Shown here: piece by piece, positions 53,411 through 62,000 of the stretch
Position numbering within the stretch: the first letter of the stretch is position 1
Layout: the number at the start of each line of letters is the position of its first letter
Origin: Microbispora rosea subsp. aerata
GTDB lineage: Bacteria; Actinomycetota; Actinomycetes; Streptosporangiales; Streptosporangiaceae
Direction of reading: 5' to 3'
Assembly (NCBI RefSeq): GCF_014647835.1
Contig: NZ_BMPY01000025.1
Location: forward strand, 44,417 to 108,416
DNA length: 64,000 nt
Position numbers and translations under genes: made by a program
The notes under the pieces: model-generated
What the model was told of the DNA's origin: nothing
Databases searched by the model: none
Seen by the model: only the letters and a program-made list of their open reading frames with translations

Positions 53411-54286
53411 CTATCCCTTGACCGCGCCGAGCATCACGCCCTTGACGAAGTACCGCTGGACGAAGGGGTAGACCACCAGGATCGGGATGACGGTGAGCAC
53501 CATCGTCACGGCCTTGATGTTGGTGGCCACGGTCATGTCGGTGGCGTCGGCGCCGACGGACGTTCCGGTGGTGGCCCCCGCGATGAGGTTGCGCAGATAG
53601 ACGGTCACCGGGAACAGGTCGCTCTGGCTCATGTAGAGGAAGGCCGCGAACCACGAGTTCCAGAACGACACGGCGTAGAACAGCACCATCGTCGCGAGCA
53701 CCGCCTTCGACAGCGGCAGCACGATCCGCAGCAGGATGCCGTAGGTGTTCATGCCGTCGATCGCGGCGGCCTCCTCCAGCTCGGACGGCAGGCCCTCGAA
53801 GAACGCCTTCATCACCAGCAGGTTGAACACGCTGATCGCGTTCGGCAGCACGATGGCCCAGATGCTGTCCTTGAACCCGAGGCTGGAGATCAGGATGTAG
53901 TTGGGGATGAGCCCGCCGGAGAAGAACATCGTGAAGACCGCGATCCCGATGAGGAACTTGCGGCCCTTCAGGTGCTTCTTCGACAGCACGTACGCGTAAC
54001 AGGTGGTCATGAACATCGCGATGGCCGTGGCGACCACCGTGTAGACCACCGTGTTGCGGTAGTTGATCCAGAACGTCGGGTCGGAGGCGACGAACTCGTA
54101 CGTGCGGAAGGTGAACCCGACGGGGAGAAGGTTGACCTTGCCCGCGCGGATGGCGAACTCGTCGCTGAGCGACCGGGCGACGATGTTGACGAAGGGATAC
54201 ACGGTCACGATCACGACGAGGGTCAGGATGATCGTGTTGACCACACGGAACACCCGCTGACCACGGGTGTTGTCGACGGTTACCAC
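53411..54286 (-). CDS. Oligosaccharide ABC transporter permease (LplC/YtcP-like)
   Basis: The 291-aa permease has six hydrophobic helices and the binding-protein-dependent transport signature EEAAAIDGMNTYGILLRIVL. Other landmarks are VYPFVNIVARSLSDEFAIRA and the ending YFVKGVMLGAVKG, typical of LplC. The start is GTG 54286 with GGGGA upstream; it overlaps the preceding permease by 7 bp. There is a 54-bp gap to the binding protein. Confidence 0.94.
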   Translation of the reverse strand: MVTVDNTRGQRVFRVVNTIILTLVVIVTVYPFVNIVARSLSDEFAIRAGKVNLLPVGFTFRTYEFVASDPTFWINYRNTVVYTVVATAIAMFMTTCYAYVLSKKHLKGRKFLIGIAVFTMFFSGGLIPNYILISSLGFKDSIWAIVLPNAISVFNLLVMKAFFEGLPSELEEAAAIDGMNTYGILLRIVLPLSKAVLATMVLFYAVSFWNSWFAAFLYMSQSDLFPVTVYLRNLIAGATTGTSVGADATDMTVATNIKAVTMVLTVIPILVVYPFVQRYFVKGVMLGAVKG

Positions 54287-55272
54287 AGGCTCGTCCCCAC
54301 CGTGCGCCGCGAGATCAGGTTCGCCGACATGACCAGGGCCAGCCCGATCAGGGCCTCGAACAGGCCGATCGCCGCCGCGTAGCTGAAGCTGTTGGAGACG
54401 ATGCCCATCCGGTACAGGTACGTGGAGATCACGTCGGCGGTCGGGTACGTGAGCGGGTTGTACAGCAGCAGGATCTTCTCGAAGCCGACCGCCATGAACG
54501 TGCCGATGTTGAGGATCAGCAGGGTGATCGCGGTCGGCCGGATGCCGGGCAGGGTCACGTGCCAGATCTGCCGCCACCTGCTCGCGCCGTCGATGCGGGC
54601 GGCCTCGTACAGCTGCTCGTCGATGGTGGTGAGCGCGGCGAGGTAGATGATCGTCCCCCAGCCGACCGTCTGCCACATCTCCGAGGAGACGTAGATCGTC
54701 CGGAACCACCCGGGTTCCTGCAGGAACGCGATGGGATCGTTGCCCGCCGCGCGCAGGAGCTGGTTGACCGGCCCGTCCACCGACAGCATCTCCATGACCA
54801 GCCCGGCCACGACCACCATCGACAGGAAGTGCGGCAGGTAGGACACCGACTGGACGAACCGCTTGACCCGCCGGCCGCGCAGCTCGTTGATCAGCAGGGC
54901 GAGCACGATCGGCGCAGGGAAGCAGAACAGCAGGGTCAGCGCGCCGATGATCACCGTGTTGGCGAACACCTTCCAAAACGACGGGTCGTTCAGGAACATG
55001 CGCACGTAACGCAGGCCGACCCATTCCTCTCCCAGCGGGCTGCCGCCGGGCTCGAACTTCCGGAACGCGATGACGTTTCCGATCATCGGCAGATACCGGA
55101 AGATCAGGAAGAACAGCAGCGGAAGGATCGCCAGCGAGTAGAGCTGCCAGTCACGGCGCAGCGCCTGCCGCCAGGTGCGGCCGGTGCGGGGCTTGGCCCG
55201 GGCGGGATCCGGCCTCGCCCGCTGGGGACCCCCGGTGTCCGGCGACGCGTCGATCGTTCTGGTGGTGCTCAT
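54280..55272 (-). CDS. Oligosaccharide ABC transporter permease (LplB/YteP-like)
   Basis: The 330-aa permease has a soluble N-terminus of about 40 residues, six helices, the EAA loop YEAARIDGASRWRQIWHVTL and segments RYLPMIGNVIAFRKFEP and ISTYLYRMGIV typical of LplB. It is the first gene of a seven-gene operon running to 45956. No ATP-binding subunit is encoded in the window, so a shared MsmK-like ATPase elsewhere must energise it. Site f lies 97 bp upstream, in the divergent promoter shared with the LacI gene. Confidence 0.94.
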   Translation of the reverse strand: MSTTRTIDASPDTGGPQRARPDPARAKPRTGRTWRQALRRDWQLYSLAILPLLFFLIFRYLPMIGNVIAFRKFEPGGSPLGEEWVGLRYVRMFLNDPSFWKVFANTVIIGALTLLFCFPAPIVLALLINELRGRRVKRFVQSVSYLPHFLSMVVVAGLVMEMLSVDGPVNQLLRAAGNDPIAFLQEPGWFRTIYVSSEMWQTVGWGTIIYLAALTTIDEQLYEAARIDGASRWRQIWHVTLPGIRPTAITLLILNIGTFMAVGFEKILLLYNPLTYPTADVISTYLYRMGIVSNSFSYAAAIGLFEALIGLALVMSANLISRRTVGTSLW

Positions 55273-55368
55273 CCCGTGCCTCCGGTGTCATCCCAAACGG
55301 ATCCACGGCGGCGGCACCGCCGCGTCACCCCACGCCGCGAACCGGGAACCGGCACGACAAGGGTGAAC

Positions 55369-55379
55369 CGAAAGTTTCG
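55369..55379 (-). promoter_or_regulatory. Perfect CGAAA-G-TTTCG operator of the ABC/GH67 operon (site f)
   Basis: CGAAAGTTTCG is an exact palindrome and is followed by a further AAAGTT half-site. It equals the inverted repeat I recall from Streptomyces xylanase promoters (CGAAACTTTCG). The AT-rich stretch just beyond (55381-55410) could hold the promoter. Confidence 0.8.
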
Positions 55380-55523
55380 AAAGTTGTTATTAATATTGCG
55401 GAAATATAGGACCCCGGCAAGGGGGCGTCAAGGGGGCGGTAAGCGGCCGCCACCTCGCCGTTGCTGGGCCGTATCCGTCGGAGATCTCGGTATATCTCCC
55501 CTCGTTCCGGTGGTAGAGTTTCG

Positions 55524-55534
55524 CGAAACTTTCG
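55524..55534 (+). promoter_or_regulatory. Perfect CGAAA-C-TTTCG operator at the LacI gene start (site g)
   Basis: CGAAACTTTCG lies eight bases before the LacI ATG at 55542, where a bound repressor would block its own transcription. It is the reverse complement form of site f, 145 bp away. Confidence 0.8.
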
Positions 55535-55541
55535 GAAAAAG

Positions 55542-56642
55542 ATGAGCGGATCGATGACCAGCACCTCTCCCGCCAACGGTCCACGCCCCGCGACGATCGC
55601 GTCCATCGCCGCGGAGGTCGGCGTCTCGGTGACCACGGTCTCCAAGGTCCTCAACGGCCGTCCCGACGTGGCGCCCGACACCCGGGAACGCGTCGAGGCC
55701 AGCCTGGCGCGGCACAAGTACCGCCGCAGGCCGAAGCGACGGACGCTCAAGGGGCAGCTCGACCTCGTCTTCCACCAGCTCAACTCCGCGTGGTCGATGG
55801 AGATCATCCGCGGCGTCGACTCCATCGCCTCCGCCGCCCGCGTCGAAGTCGTCCTGTCGCAGCTCGCGGGGGCGCACCGGCCCACCGACGAATGGCTGGA
55901 CGGCATGCTCGACCGCCGGCCGCTCGGCGTCCTGTTCATCCTGTGCGGCCCCTCGCCGGCTCAGCAGCAGAGGCTGCGGCGGCAGCGGGTGCCGTTCGTC
56001 GTCGTCGACACCGACGGCGAGACCCCGGCGTCCGTGCCGGTCGTCGGGTCGAACAACTGGGAGGGCGGGCTGCTCGCCACGCGCCATCTCCTGGAGCTGG
56101 GCCATCGCCGCATCGCGGTCATCTCCGGCCCCCCGGACGTGCTGTGCAGCAAGGCGCGGGTCGCCGGCTTCCGGGTCGCCCACGACGAGGCGGGACTGAC
56201 CGTCGATCCCGAGCTGGTCCGGTACGGCACCTTCTACGTGGACGCCGGCTACGAGCACGGCATGGATCTCCTGACGCGGAAGGACCGCCCGACGGCGATC
56301 TTCGCCGGGTCTGACCTGCAGGCGCTCGGCGTCATCCGGGCCGCCCGGCGGCTCGGCCTCGACATCCCCGGCGACCTGTCGGTGGTCGGGTACGACAACG
56401 TGCCGGCCGCCGCCTGGGTCGATCCCGCCCTCACCACCGTGCACCAGCCGCTGTCCGACATGGCGGCGGTCGCGACCCAGATGCTGCTCGACCTGGCCCG
56501 CGGCGTGAGCATCGCCACCAACCGCATCGACCTCGCCAACGAGTTCGTGATCCGGGAGAGCACCGCGCCGCCCAGGAGCCGGACCACCGTCACGCCCGCC
56601 GCGTCCGGCGCACGACCGCCGCGCCGAGAGGAGACATCGTGA
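55542..56642 (+). CDS. LacI-family regulator, likely local xylan-utilisation regulator
   Basis: The 366-aa protein has an N-terminal LacI HTH (TIASIAAEVGVSVTTVSKVL, NGRPDVAPDTRERVEA) and a periplasmic-binding-protein-like effector domain (LLATRHLLELGHRRIAVISG, FAGSDLQALGVIRAARRLGL, VVGYDNVPAAAWVDPALTTV). ATG 55542 is favoured; ATG 55554 is also possible. It diverges from the ABC/GH39/GH67 operon, and both promoters carry perfect CGAAA-S-TTTCG palindromes. I infer that it represses this operon and itself, and perhaps the distant CBM2 enzyme genes with similar sites; the inducer would be a xylo-oligosaccharide. Confidence 0.92.
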   Translation: MSGSMTSTSPANGPRPATIASIAAEVGVSVTTVSKVLNGRPDVAPDTRERVEASLARHKYRRRPKRRTLKGQLDLVFHQLNSAWSMEIIRGVDSIASAARVEVVLSQLAGAHRPTDEWLDGMLDRRPLGVLFILCGPSPAQQQRLRRQRVPFVVVDTDGETPASVPVVGSNNWEGGLLATRHLLELGHRRIAVISGPPDVLCSKARVAGFRVAHDEAGLTVDPELVRYGTFYVDAGYEHGMDLLTRKDRPTAIFAGSDLQALGVIRAARRLGLDIPGDLSVVGYDNVPAAAWVDPALTTVHQPLSDMAAVATQMLLDLARGVSIATNRIDLANEFVIRESTAPPRSRTTVTPAASGARPPRREETS

Positions 56643-57287
56643 TCTCCCCCGACGCCGTCAGGCCGGTGAGGAGGTCCGTGCCGCCGTCCTCGAGCGGCAC
56701 GGTCACGGACGCCTCGGCGTCGTGGTTGAGGAGGAACAGGTATTCGTCGCGCTCGTCCTCGCGGACGGTGCACTCCAGGTGGGCGGGCAGGCCGCGGAAG
56801 CGGTCGGTCACGCCCGCCCCCTCCACCACATCGAGCACCGCCCGGTCGAACGCCTCCCGCTCGAGCGGGGTGGCGAAGTAGACGACCCGGCCCGCTCCGT
56901 GGGCGTTCGCGACGACCGCGGCGCGTCCCCTGAGCAGCCCGTCCGCGTAGGTCGCCGGCGCGGTGCCGCCCTCCGTGCGGATGTCCTCGGGCCACCAGTC
57001 CGCGTCCAGGCGTCGTCGAGCATCGCCAGGTCGCCGTACCTTCGCCGCAGCCGGCGCCGGAAACCGGCCGAGGCGGCCTCGTTGTACGCCGTGGGGCCGT
57101 ACTCGTCGCTGATGCGCCACATGGCGAGCGCCGGGTGGTGGGAGTAGCGCCCGGCCGGCCGGGTGGTGATGTTCGCCGCGTCCTCACGCCACACGGCCGG
57201 ATCCCACTGCTCGAGGTCGCAGTCGCCGCCGTAGGCGAGGCCGCCCACACGGTCGCGGAAGGCCCGCATGCGAGAGTCGGTCATCAC
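56590..57287 (-). pseudogene. Decayed GH42 beta-galactosidase gene
   Basis: The 5' part from 57287 reads FRDRVGGLAYGGDCDLEQWD and VWREDAANI, the GH42 N-terminus, then jumps without the barrel core to YSHHPALAMWRISDEYGPTA and FRRRLRRRYGDLAMLDDAW. After a frameshift near 57015 another frame gives DWWPEDIRTEGGTAPATYAD, GRVVYFATPLEREAFD and the C-terminal beta domain to a stop near 56590. Both catalytic Glu regions are missing or disrupted. It overlaps the 3' end of the LacI gene by 53 bp on the other strand. Confidence 0.75.
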
Positions 57288-57354
57288 AAGCTCCTGTGCC
57301 GGGGTCGGGGCGTCGCGGGCGGGCCCGCGCGTCGGCGGGCCCGCATCGGCGGGG

Positions 57355-58443
57355 TCAGGGGCTGGAGCAGGCCACTCCGGCCGGCACGGCCGCCCCGTCG
57401 CCCGAGGCGACGAACCCGAACGTCGTCGTGCCGCCTGCCGCGACGGTGCCGTTGTAGGGGGCGTTGCGGACGCTGACGGCGCCGCTGGCGCCGGTGTTCA
57501 CCCCGCCCCACAGGTTGGTGATGGTCTGCCCCGCGGCCAGGGTCATGCGGACCGTCCACCCGTTGAGCGCGGACGAGCCGGTGTTGCGCACCGTCACCTC
57601 GCTCTGGAAGCCGCCCGGCCAGCTGTTGACCGTACGGTACGTCGCGGCGCAGCCGCCGTCGCCGGACGGCGTGGGCGAGGGGCTCGGCGTGGGCGACGGA
57701 CTCGGGGTGGGCGACACCGTGGGGCTCGGGCTGGGAGAGGAGGTGCCGCCGTCCAGGCTGCCGGGGACCGAGCGGAGGGCGTTGTACCAGACCGTGGCCA
57801 TCTTGGCGTAGCCGCCGGCGTTGGGGTGCACGCCGTCGGCCAGGTCGGCGGTGGTCAGCGCGGAGTACATGTCGACCAGATGGACGTGACGCCCGGCGGC
57901 CGCCCTGGTCTGCACGATGCCGGGGATCGCGGAGTTGAAGGCGCGGACGGTCGCGTCGGCGCCGGCCAGCGGGACGATCGTGGCCACGAACAGCTCGGCG
58001 TCCGGCGCGGTGGCGGTGATGCGGTCGATCAGGGTCGCCAGGCGGGAGGACGCGCCGTTGGGGTTCTGGTACATGTCGTTGGTGCCGATGTGCAGCAGGA
58101 TCGTGCGCGGGGTGTAGGTGCGCAGCCAGGTCACGATGTTGGCGTCGATCTGGTCGATCCGCCAGCCGGAGTGGCCCTCGTGGTCGTGGTCACCGAGGCT
58201 CGCCGGCCCGTTGGACATCGACCCCACGAAGTCGACCGTGTAGCCGCCGGCGACCAGCTTCTGCCACAGGTCGATCCGGTAACCGCCGGGCACGTTGAAA
58301 CCATCGGTGATCGAGTCGCCGAGCGGCATCACGCGCACTCCCCCGTTCGACTCGGCGGCCGCCGCGCCGGGGGCGGGCAGCATCCACGCGATCAGCGCCA
58401 GCACGGCCGCCAGGCCGCCCAGCAGCCGCGTCATCCTCACCAT
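57355..58443 (-). CDS. Secreted SGNH/CE3-like acetyl esterase with CBM2, paralogue
   Basis: The 362-aa protein has a signal peptide (about 1-30), an SGNH domain with Ser44 in MPLGDSITDG, HEGHSGWRIDQ, block III LHIGTNDMYQNPNG and Asp/His in LADGVHPNAGGY, then a Ser-Pro-Thr linker and a CBM2 beginning CAATYRTVNSWPGGF. It matches CE3 acetylxylan esterases. ATG 58443 has a better spaced GGAG than ATG 58449. It resembles the gene at 37384 in architecture, but the block I and III flanks differ, so the two are not recent duplicates. Site h lies 104 bp upstream. Confidence 0.9.
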   Translation of the reverse strand: MVRMTRLLGGLAAVLALIAWMLPAPGAAAAESNGGVRVMPLGDSITDGFNVPGGYRIDLWQKLVAGGYTVDFVGSMSNGPASLGDHDHEGHSGWRIDQIDANIVTWLRTYTPRTILLHIGTNDMYQNPNGASSRLATLIDRITATAPDAELFVATIVPLAGADATVRAFNSAIPGIVQTRAAAGRHVHLVDMYSALTTADLADGVHPNAGGYAKMATVWYNALRSVPGSLDGGTSSPSPSPTVSPTPSPSPTPSPSPTPSGDGGCAATYRTVNSWPGGFQSEVTVRNTGSSALNGWTVRMTLAAGQTITNLWGGVNTGASGAVSVRNAPYNGTVAAGGTTTFGFVASGDGAAVPAGVACSSP

Positions 58444-58546
58444 GGGCATCTCCGTTCCGTGTCGACGTGGGGAGTGTCACGAGCCGTTGCCAGGATCGGG
58501 TTCGGGTTTGCGAAGAGCCTGCGAAGGCGGCGTCCGCGCCGCGGCC

Positions 58547-58561
58547 GGTGAAAGTTTCACC
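58547..58561 (-). promoter_or_regulatory. Perfect GGTGAAA-G-TTTCACC operator (site h)
   Basis: This exact 15-bp palindrome with the GAAAGTTTC core lies 104 bp upstream of the CE3-CBM2 gene. Confidence 0.7.
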
Positions 58562-58625
58562 GCAAGCGCAGCGCCTCGACATCGGAAAAGTAGAGGATTT
58601 CCACGCGACGAGTAAAGAGGGACGG

Positions 58626-58869
58626 CTGAAAGCTTCGGACGGCTATCGACATGTTTCGAAGCGTCGCGCCCGTTCGCGCCCGTTCGCGGCCGGCGCGGGG
58701 GCGCCCTTCCCGCGCGGCCGCCACCGGCGACCGGGCGGCCGACGTGGGGATGGGCGCGCCGGCGGCGGGACGACCGGCTCGATCGCGAGCGTCGGGCCCT
58801 TGCCCCGCAGGTCGCCCGGCGACGCGCCGGACACCGCGCCGGCCCGCGAACGGCCGTGAAACTCTCATG
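58626..58869. promoter_or_regulatory. Further GAAA-S-TTTC-like sites in a gene-free stretch
   Basis: CTGAAAGCTTCGGA near 58626 and GTGAAACTCTCATGCG at 58856-58871 each have one core mismatch; the second keeps the CATGCG flank of sites a and b. No gene I can support starts beside the second. The whole stretch 58450-59330 contains no credible gene on either strand, only GC-rich frames without family resemblance. Confidence 0.35.
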
Positions 58870-59331
58870 CGACGGCACCCGGCCCGGCTGCGCACCGCCG
58901 GGGGATGACCGTGGCCGTGGAGCCGGCCCGCCTGCCTCGGGTGCGCGAGGCGTTCGCCGCCGGGCGCCTGCCGGACCGGCACCCGCCGTCGCCGCACGGG
59001 TGCGGTCATCCTCGGCGAGCGGTCGTACGTGCGGGCCGTGCCGAGTGAGTGCGACGCGAGGAGAAGGCCGATCGGCAACGCCGGGAAAGGCGTACGTGTG
59101 CCGCGGCCGCCGGCGAGGCCAGGCGCGCGCACGGTTCATCGCGACGACGAGACGGCGTGTCCAGGGGCGCAGATTCCCGGGTGCGGGCCGGTTTCGAGCG
59201 GTACGCCGGGGGACTTGGCGAGAGGTCGTCCGGATCGCCGGCGGATGAAGGCGAGTCACCGGCGGAGAGAATTACCGGCGAGAGGGGAAAGGGAATGACC
59301 TTCCTTTCCACTTTCAACCTATAGCGCACCC

Positions 59332-59352
59332 GGGGTCTTGCGGCAAGACCCC
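59332..59352 (+). promoter_or_regulatory. Rifamycin-associated-element-like palindrome upstream of helR
   Basis: Perfect 9-bp arms GGGGTCTTG and CAAGACCCC flank CGG. The inner CTTGCGGCAAG equals the core of the rifamycin-associated element (RAE) that I recall upstream of rifamycin-inactivating genes and helR in actinomycetes. A TATAGC -10-like hexamer lies just upstream at about 59320, and the helR start is about 200 bp downstream. Confidence 0.75.
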
Positions 59353-59548
59353 CGTCGTGCCGCACAATCGTCGGCCGATGCCCACAACCTGCGAAAACGG
59401 GGGACGTGAAAGTGCGTGTGCCGCTGCCCGGGTGCCACCGGGACCACCAAGCGCCGGCCGGACGTACGGGGCGGTTGCCGGCCCCTCCGGCGCGTACGTG
59501 TTGCGCGCCCGTGACCGCCGCGAGCGACCTCGTCTCGGAGCCGATGCC

Positions 59549-61696
59549 GTGAAGCCCCTGGCCACCAGCGCGTTCGACCTGCCCGGCCACCTCTCCCACA
59601 AGGCCGACCCGGCGCTGATCGCCGACGACGAGAAGCACTTCGCGGCCGTCGCGGAGAGCCTCGAACAGTCCATCGCCGACCTGTCCGCCCGCCTCGACGC
59701 CGAGCGGAAGGCGCCCGGCGGCCACGGCCGGCGGGCGCTGGACCGCGACCTGGAGATCCACCGGCTGACCGCCCGCCTGCGCGTGCTGCGCCGCTTCGGC
59801 CTCGACCTGTGCCTGGGGCGGATGGTCCGCGCGGACGACCCCGAGCCCGTGTACGTCGGACGGATCGGCCTCACCGACCGCGCGGGGCGCCGGCTGCTGC
59901 TCGACTGGCGCTCCCCCGCGGCCGAGCCGTTCTTCGGGGCGACCCACGCCAACCCGATGGGGCTGGTCAGCCGCCGCAGATATCGCTGGACCCGCGGCCG
60001 GATCAGTGACTACTGGGACGAGGTGTTCACCCCCGACGGGCTCGAAGGGCACGCCGCGCTGGACGACCAGTCCGCGTTCATCGCCAGCCTGGGCGGCAGC
60101 CGGTCGTCCCGGATGCGGGACGTGCTCGGCACCATCCAGGCCGACCAGGACGCCGTCATCCGCGCGGGGTCCCAGGGCGCTCTCGTGGTCGACGGCGGTC
60201 CGGGCACCGGGAAGACCGTCGTCGCCCTGCACCGCTCCGCCTATCTCCTCTACTCCGACCCCCGCCTGAGTAACCGCCGGGGCGGGGTGCTGTTCGTCGG
60301 CCCGCACCAGCCCTACCTGGCGTACGTCGCCGACGTCCTGCCCAGCCTCGGCGAGGACGGCGTGCGGACCTGCACCCTGCGCGACCTCGTGCCCGAGGGA
60401 GCCGCGGCGGGGCTCGAGACCGACCCGGAGGTGGCCCGCCTGAAGGCGTCGGCGGACCTGGTGAAGGCGATCGAGCCGGCCGTCAGGTTCTACGAGAACC
60501 CGCCCGCCGAGGGCATGACGGTGGCCACCCCCTGGTCCGACGTCTGGCTGAGCCCCGACGACTGGGCCGAGGCGTTCGACGCGCCGGAACCCGGCACCCC
60601 GCACAACGAGGCACGCGACCAGATCTGGGCGGAGCTGGCGCGGATCGTCGCGGACAGGCTCGGCGAGGACGTCCCGGCCGATCTGGTCCGCCGGTCGATG
60701 CTGCGGGACAGGGAGCTGCTCACCGCCTTCAACCGCGCGTGGCCGCTGATCGAGCCGACCGACCTCGTCGCGGACCTGTGGTCGGTGCCGGCGTACCTGC
60801 GGCTCTGCGCGCCCTGGCTCAGCCCGGACGAGGTGCGCACGCTGCAGCGCGCGGACGCCCAGGCCTGGACGGTGTCCGATCTGCCGTTCCTGGACGCGGC
60901 GCGGCACCGGCTCGGCGACCCGGAGGCGTCCCGGCGCAAGCTTCGCCAGGAGGCCGCCGTGGCCGCCCAGCGCGAGCTCATGACCAGGGTGATCGACGAC
61001 CTCATCGCTGCCGACGACTCCGAGATGCTCGTGATGTCGATGCTCCGGGGCGACGACCTGCAGGGCGCCCTGGTCGACGAGAGCGCGCTGCCCGCCGCCG
61101 ACCCCGACCTGCTCGCCGGGCCGTTCGCGCACATCGTCGTGGACGAGGCGCAGGAACTCACCGACGCGGAGTGGCAGATGCTGCTGCTGCGCTGCCCGTC
61201 CCGGAGCTTCACCATCGTCGGGGACCGCGCCCAGGCCAGGCACGGGTTCACCGAGACCTGGCGGGAACGGCTCGAACGGGTCGGGCTCGACCGGATCACC
61301 CTGACTTCGCTGAGCATCAACTACCGGACGCCGCGGGAGGTCATGGCGGAGGCCGAGCCGGTCATCCGGGCCGTGCTCCCGGACGCCAACGTGCCGGTCT
61401 CCATCCGCGAGACCGGCGTCCCCGTCGAGCACGGACCGGTCTCGGACCTGCGCCGCGTCATCGACACCTGGCTCGCCGAGCACGACGAGGGCGTCGCCTG
61501 CGTCATCGGCGATCCCACGTTCCCCGGGTCGTCCCGCGTACGGTCGCTCACCCCCGAGCTGGCGAAGGGCCTCGAGTTCGACCTGGTCGTCCTCGTCGAC
61601 CCGGAGAGGTTCGGCGACGGCGTCGAAGGAGCGGTCGACCGTTACGTCGCCATGACCCGGGCGACCGGGCGGCTCGTCGTGCTCACCGGCTCCTGA
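59549..61696 (+). CDS. helR: RNA-polymerase-recycling ATPase HelR (UvrD/HelD superfamily)
   Basis: HelR removes stalled or rifamycin-blocked RNA polymerase from DNA and gives rifamycin tolerance. The start is taken as GTG 59549 (GGAG eight bases upstream), because residues from KPLATSAFDLPGHLSHKADP onwards match known HelR starts; the frame runs open to GTG 59357 but that stretch is not typical. The N-terminal coiled coil (ADDEKHFAAVAESLEQSIAD) would enter the secondary channel. Walker A is GGPGTGKT (about 216-223) and Walker B VVDEAQE (about 530). QADQDAVIRAGSQGALVVDG is the Q-motif region. The product is 715 aa. The RAE-like palindrome upstream supports rifamycin-inducible expression. Confidence 0.92.
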   Translation: MKPLATSAFDLPGHLSHKADPALIADDEKHFAAVAESLEQSIADLSARLDAERKAPGGHGRRALDRDLEIHRLTARLRVLRRFGLDLCLGRMVRADDPEPVYVGRIGLTDRAGRRLLLDWRSPAAEPFFGATHANPMGLVSRRRYRWTRGRISDYWDEVFTPDGLEGHAALDDQSAFIASLGGSRSSRMRDVLGTIQADQDAVIRAGSQGALVVDGGPGTGKTVVALHRSAYLLYSDPRLSNRRGGVLFVGPHQPYLAYVADVLPSLGEDGVRTCTLRDLVPEGAAAGLETDPEVARLKASADLVKAIEPAVRFYENPPAEGMTVATPWSDVWLSPDDWAEAFDAPEPGTPHNEARDQIWAELARIVADRLGEDVPADLVRRSMLRDRELLTAFNRAWPLIEPTDLVADLWSVPAYLRLCAPWLSPDEVRTLQRADAQAWTVSDLPFLDAARHRLGDPEASRRKLRQEAAVAAQRELMTRVIDDLIAADDSEMLVMSMLRGDDLQGALVDESALPAADPDLLAGPFAHIVVDEAQELTDAEWQMLLLRCPSRSFTIVGDRAQARHGFTETWRERLERVGLDRITLTSLSINYRTPREVMAEAEPVIRAVLPDANVPVSIRETGVPVEHGPVSDLRRVIDTWLAEHDEGVACVIGDPTFPGSSRVRSLTPELAKGLEFDLVVLVDPERFGDGVEGAVDRYVAMTRATGRLVVLTGS

Positions 61697-61700
61697 CGGA

Positions 61701-61716
61701 TTCCGCGGCCGCGGAA
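61701..61716. terminator. Palindrome TTCCGCGGCCGCGGAA after helR
   Basis: A perfect 16-bp palindrome lies 5 bp after the helR stop. It may act as a terminator, although it has no T-run and almost no loop. The rest of 61697-62000 is GC-rich, and I see no gene in it. Confidence 0.4.
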
Positions 61717-62000
61717 CCACGCGGCGCGCCCGCGCGCACCCCTCCTCCGGGTCGGCCCGCTCCTCGAACGTCGCGCGAAGGCCGCGCCCGCCCTGCGGCA
61801 GCCCGTAGGCGCGCCTGACGGTCCGGCCGTCGCGCGCCACACCGCGGGAACGCCGACGACGGCCTGGCCGATCGCGCCCGGCCCGGTCCCGGCCCGAGCA
61901 GGCCGGAAAGTCTCCTCCTCGGCGTGAGCGCCGTTTCCATCCGATCGGCGGACCCACGACAAGACCGCTACGGTTCATCCTGGGATGAAAGGGGATCATC

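Noticed and set aside
59357-59548. An N-terminal extension of 64 residues on HelR
   Set aside because: It has no family resemblance, lies directly against the palindrome, and a better start with GGAG exists at 59549.
61700-61990. A possible gene or remnant on the minus strand (GRTVRRAYGLPQGGRGL-like reading)
   Set aside because: The frame is short, broken and matches no family I can name; compositional bias explains it.
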